A DNA stretch of 51,395 nucleotides. It comes from CAYLJO01 sp964383905. GTDB lineage: Bacteria; Acidobacteriota; Blastocatellia; Pyrinomonadales; Pyrinomonadaceae. Both the position numbers and the translations under genes were made by a program. The stretch is from assembly GCA_964383905.1 (NCBI GenBank), contig CAYLJO010000011.1, positions 1 through 51,395 of the forward strand, given 5' to 3'. Below, one piece after another: positions 51,011 to 51,395 of this stretch; position 1 is the first letter of the stretch, and every line of letters begins with the position of its first letter. Under the pieces are notes generated by a model that worked only from the letters and a program-made list of their open reading frames with translations, had not been told where the DNA came from and searched no databases.

Positions 51011-51395
51011 TGCTCTCAAGCCTTCCGGTTTACTAGACACTTAACCACGAATCGGCCAGACGTACCAAGCCTCCGAGAGGCGGATGCGTTTCGCTGGCAC
51101 ATTTAACTTATTGATCGCGTATGACTTAGTCGCCGCGTCGATCGCCGCACGTATCACCGGGCGCGGCTGTCGAGCGGCACCGTAAGGCAGAGTCTGGTAG
51201 GCTGGTAAAAACGTCTCATAGGAAATTCCGTGCTCTTCACCTCAAAAATTCCTTTGTCATGTTAGCATAGACGGGCAAGCTTTTGCACGCTTTATCATAT
51301 TTTGGTAGTGGTTCAGTTTGAAATTATTCCAACGAACTTTTCATATCTATTCATCCATGAAACAGATGACGGGTGTCAAGAGAAACAAAACAGAC
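51011..51395. other. leuS upstream region
   Basis: 385 bp to the window edge. It holds a short frame encoding MRRFYQPTRLCLTVPLDSRA and one more residue, with only three Leu codons, so a leucine leader peptide is not convincing. No T-box specifier or terminator/antiterminator pair was recognised. A small GCCTC/GAGGC hairpin lies near 51069. Confidence 0.4.

Noticed and set aside
51011..51395. T-box or leucine attenuator upstream of leuS
   Set aside because: No specifier loop, T-box core sequence or terminator pair was recognised, and the short frame there has only three Leu codons.
1..51395. CRISPR arrays, transposases, phage genes or integration sites
   Set aside because: No regularly spaced identical repeats, no transposase or cas motifs, and the only recombinase is a housekeeping-type Xer protein. 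The heptad elements are too short-period to be CRISPR.

Overview
The window is a high-GC, gene-dense bacterial chromosome segment that looks like Acidobacteriota, probably near Blastocatellia. This is inferred from family content only: an Oar-type TonB-dependent receptor with a carboxypeptidase-regulatory N-terminus, a VWFA-related secreted protein of acidobacterial type, many TPR proteins, a large Ser/Thr kinase, and SYLF lipid-binding proteins. A run of exactly 100 N flanked by a 55-bp direct duplicate indicates an automatically scaffolded short-read or metagenome assembly.

Layout, left to right. (1) 1-6124, minus strand: a maltodextrin/starch operon in the order malQ, secreted cyclomaltodextrinase-like GH13, SDR oxidoreductase, MFS sugar transporter, and a second GH13 lipoprotein cut by the window edge. 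(2) 6441-10311, minus: two secreted TPR proteins and a cytochrome c. (3) 10575-15287, minus: a TonB-dependent receptor followed by a GH53 endo-galactanase, a likely galactan-uptake pair. The receptor is interrupted by the artificial gap and the GH53 gene carries a one-base frameshift in a homopolymer. (4) 15784-22326: a DksA-like zinc-finger protein (plus), then on the minus strand a histone-H1-like protein, a 58-aa acidic peptide, a two-part secreted protein of unknown function, trmFO, a VWA protein and a Xer recombinase. (5) 22411-24383: tRNA-Thr(CGT) with a good promoter, a methyltransferase, a PilZ protein and a degenerate tRNA-Lys(CTT)-like sequence. (6) 24645-36952: M14 metallopeptidase, a DJ-1/PfpI-ferritin-like fusion, lexA, a tandem triplet of SYLF proteins, small secreted and stress-type proteins, a GH3 beta-N-acetylhexosaminidase, a TlpA-like thioredoxin and an unknown secreted protein. 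(7) 37077-46070, minus: Ser/Thr kinase (with PEGA and FGE-like domains), TPR protein, zinc-ribbon membrane protein, and an ABC exporter with three FHA domains. (8) 46425-51010, minus: a secreted nucleotide pyrophosphatase/phosphodiesterase-type enzyme, a small unknown protein and leuS.

Two things deserve most attention. The kinase and triple-FHA ABC exporter locus resembles, at larger scale, the mycobacterial PknF/Rv1747 arrangement and may be a phospho-controlled export system with extra components. Second, at least seven short elements with different sequences but the same construction (degenerate tandem units of about 7-8 bp folded into imperfect palindromes) lie between genes and in two cases run into the start of a coding region. 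They look like a family of heptad-based palindromic repeats comparable in style to cyanobacterial STRR sequences.
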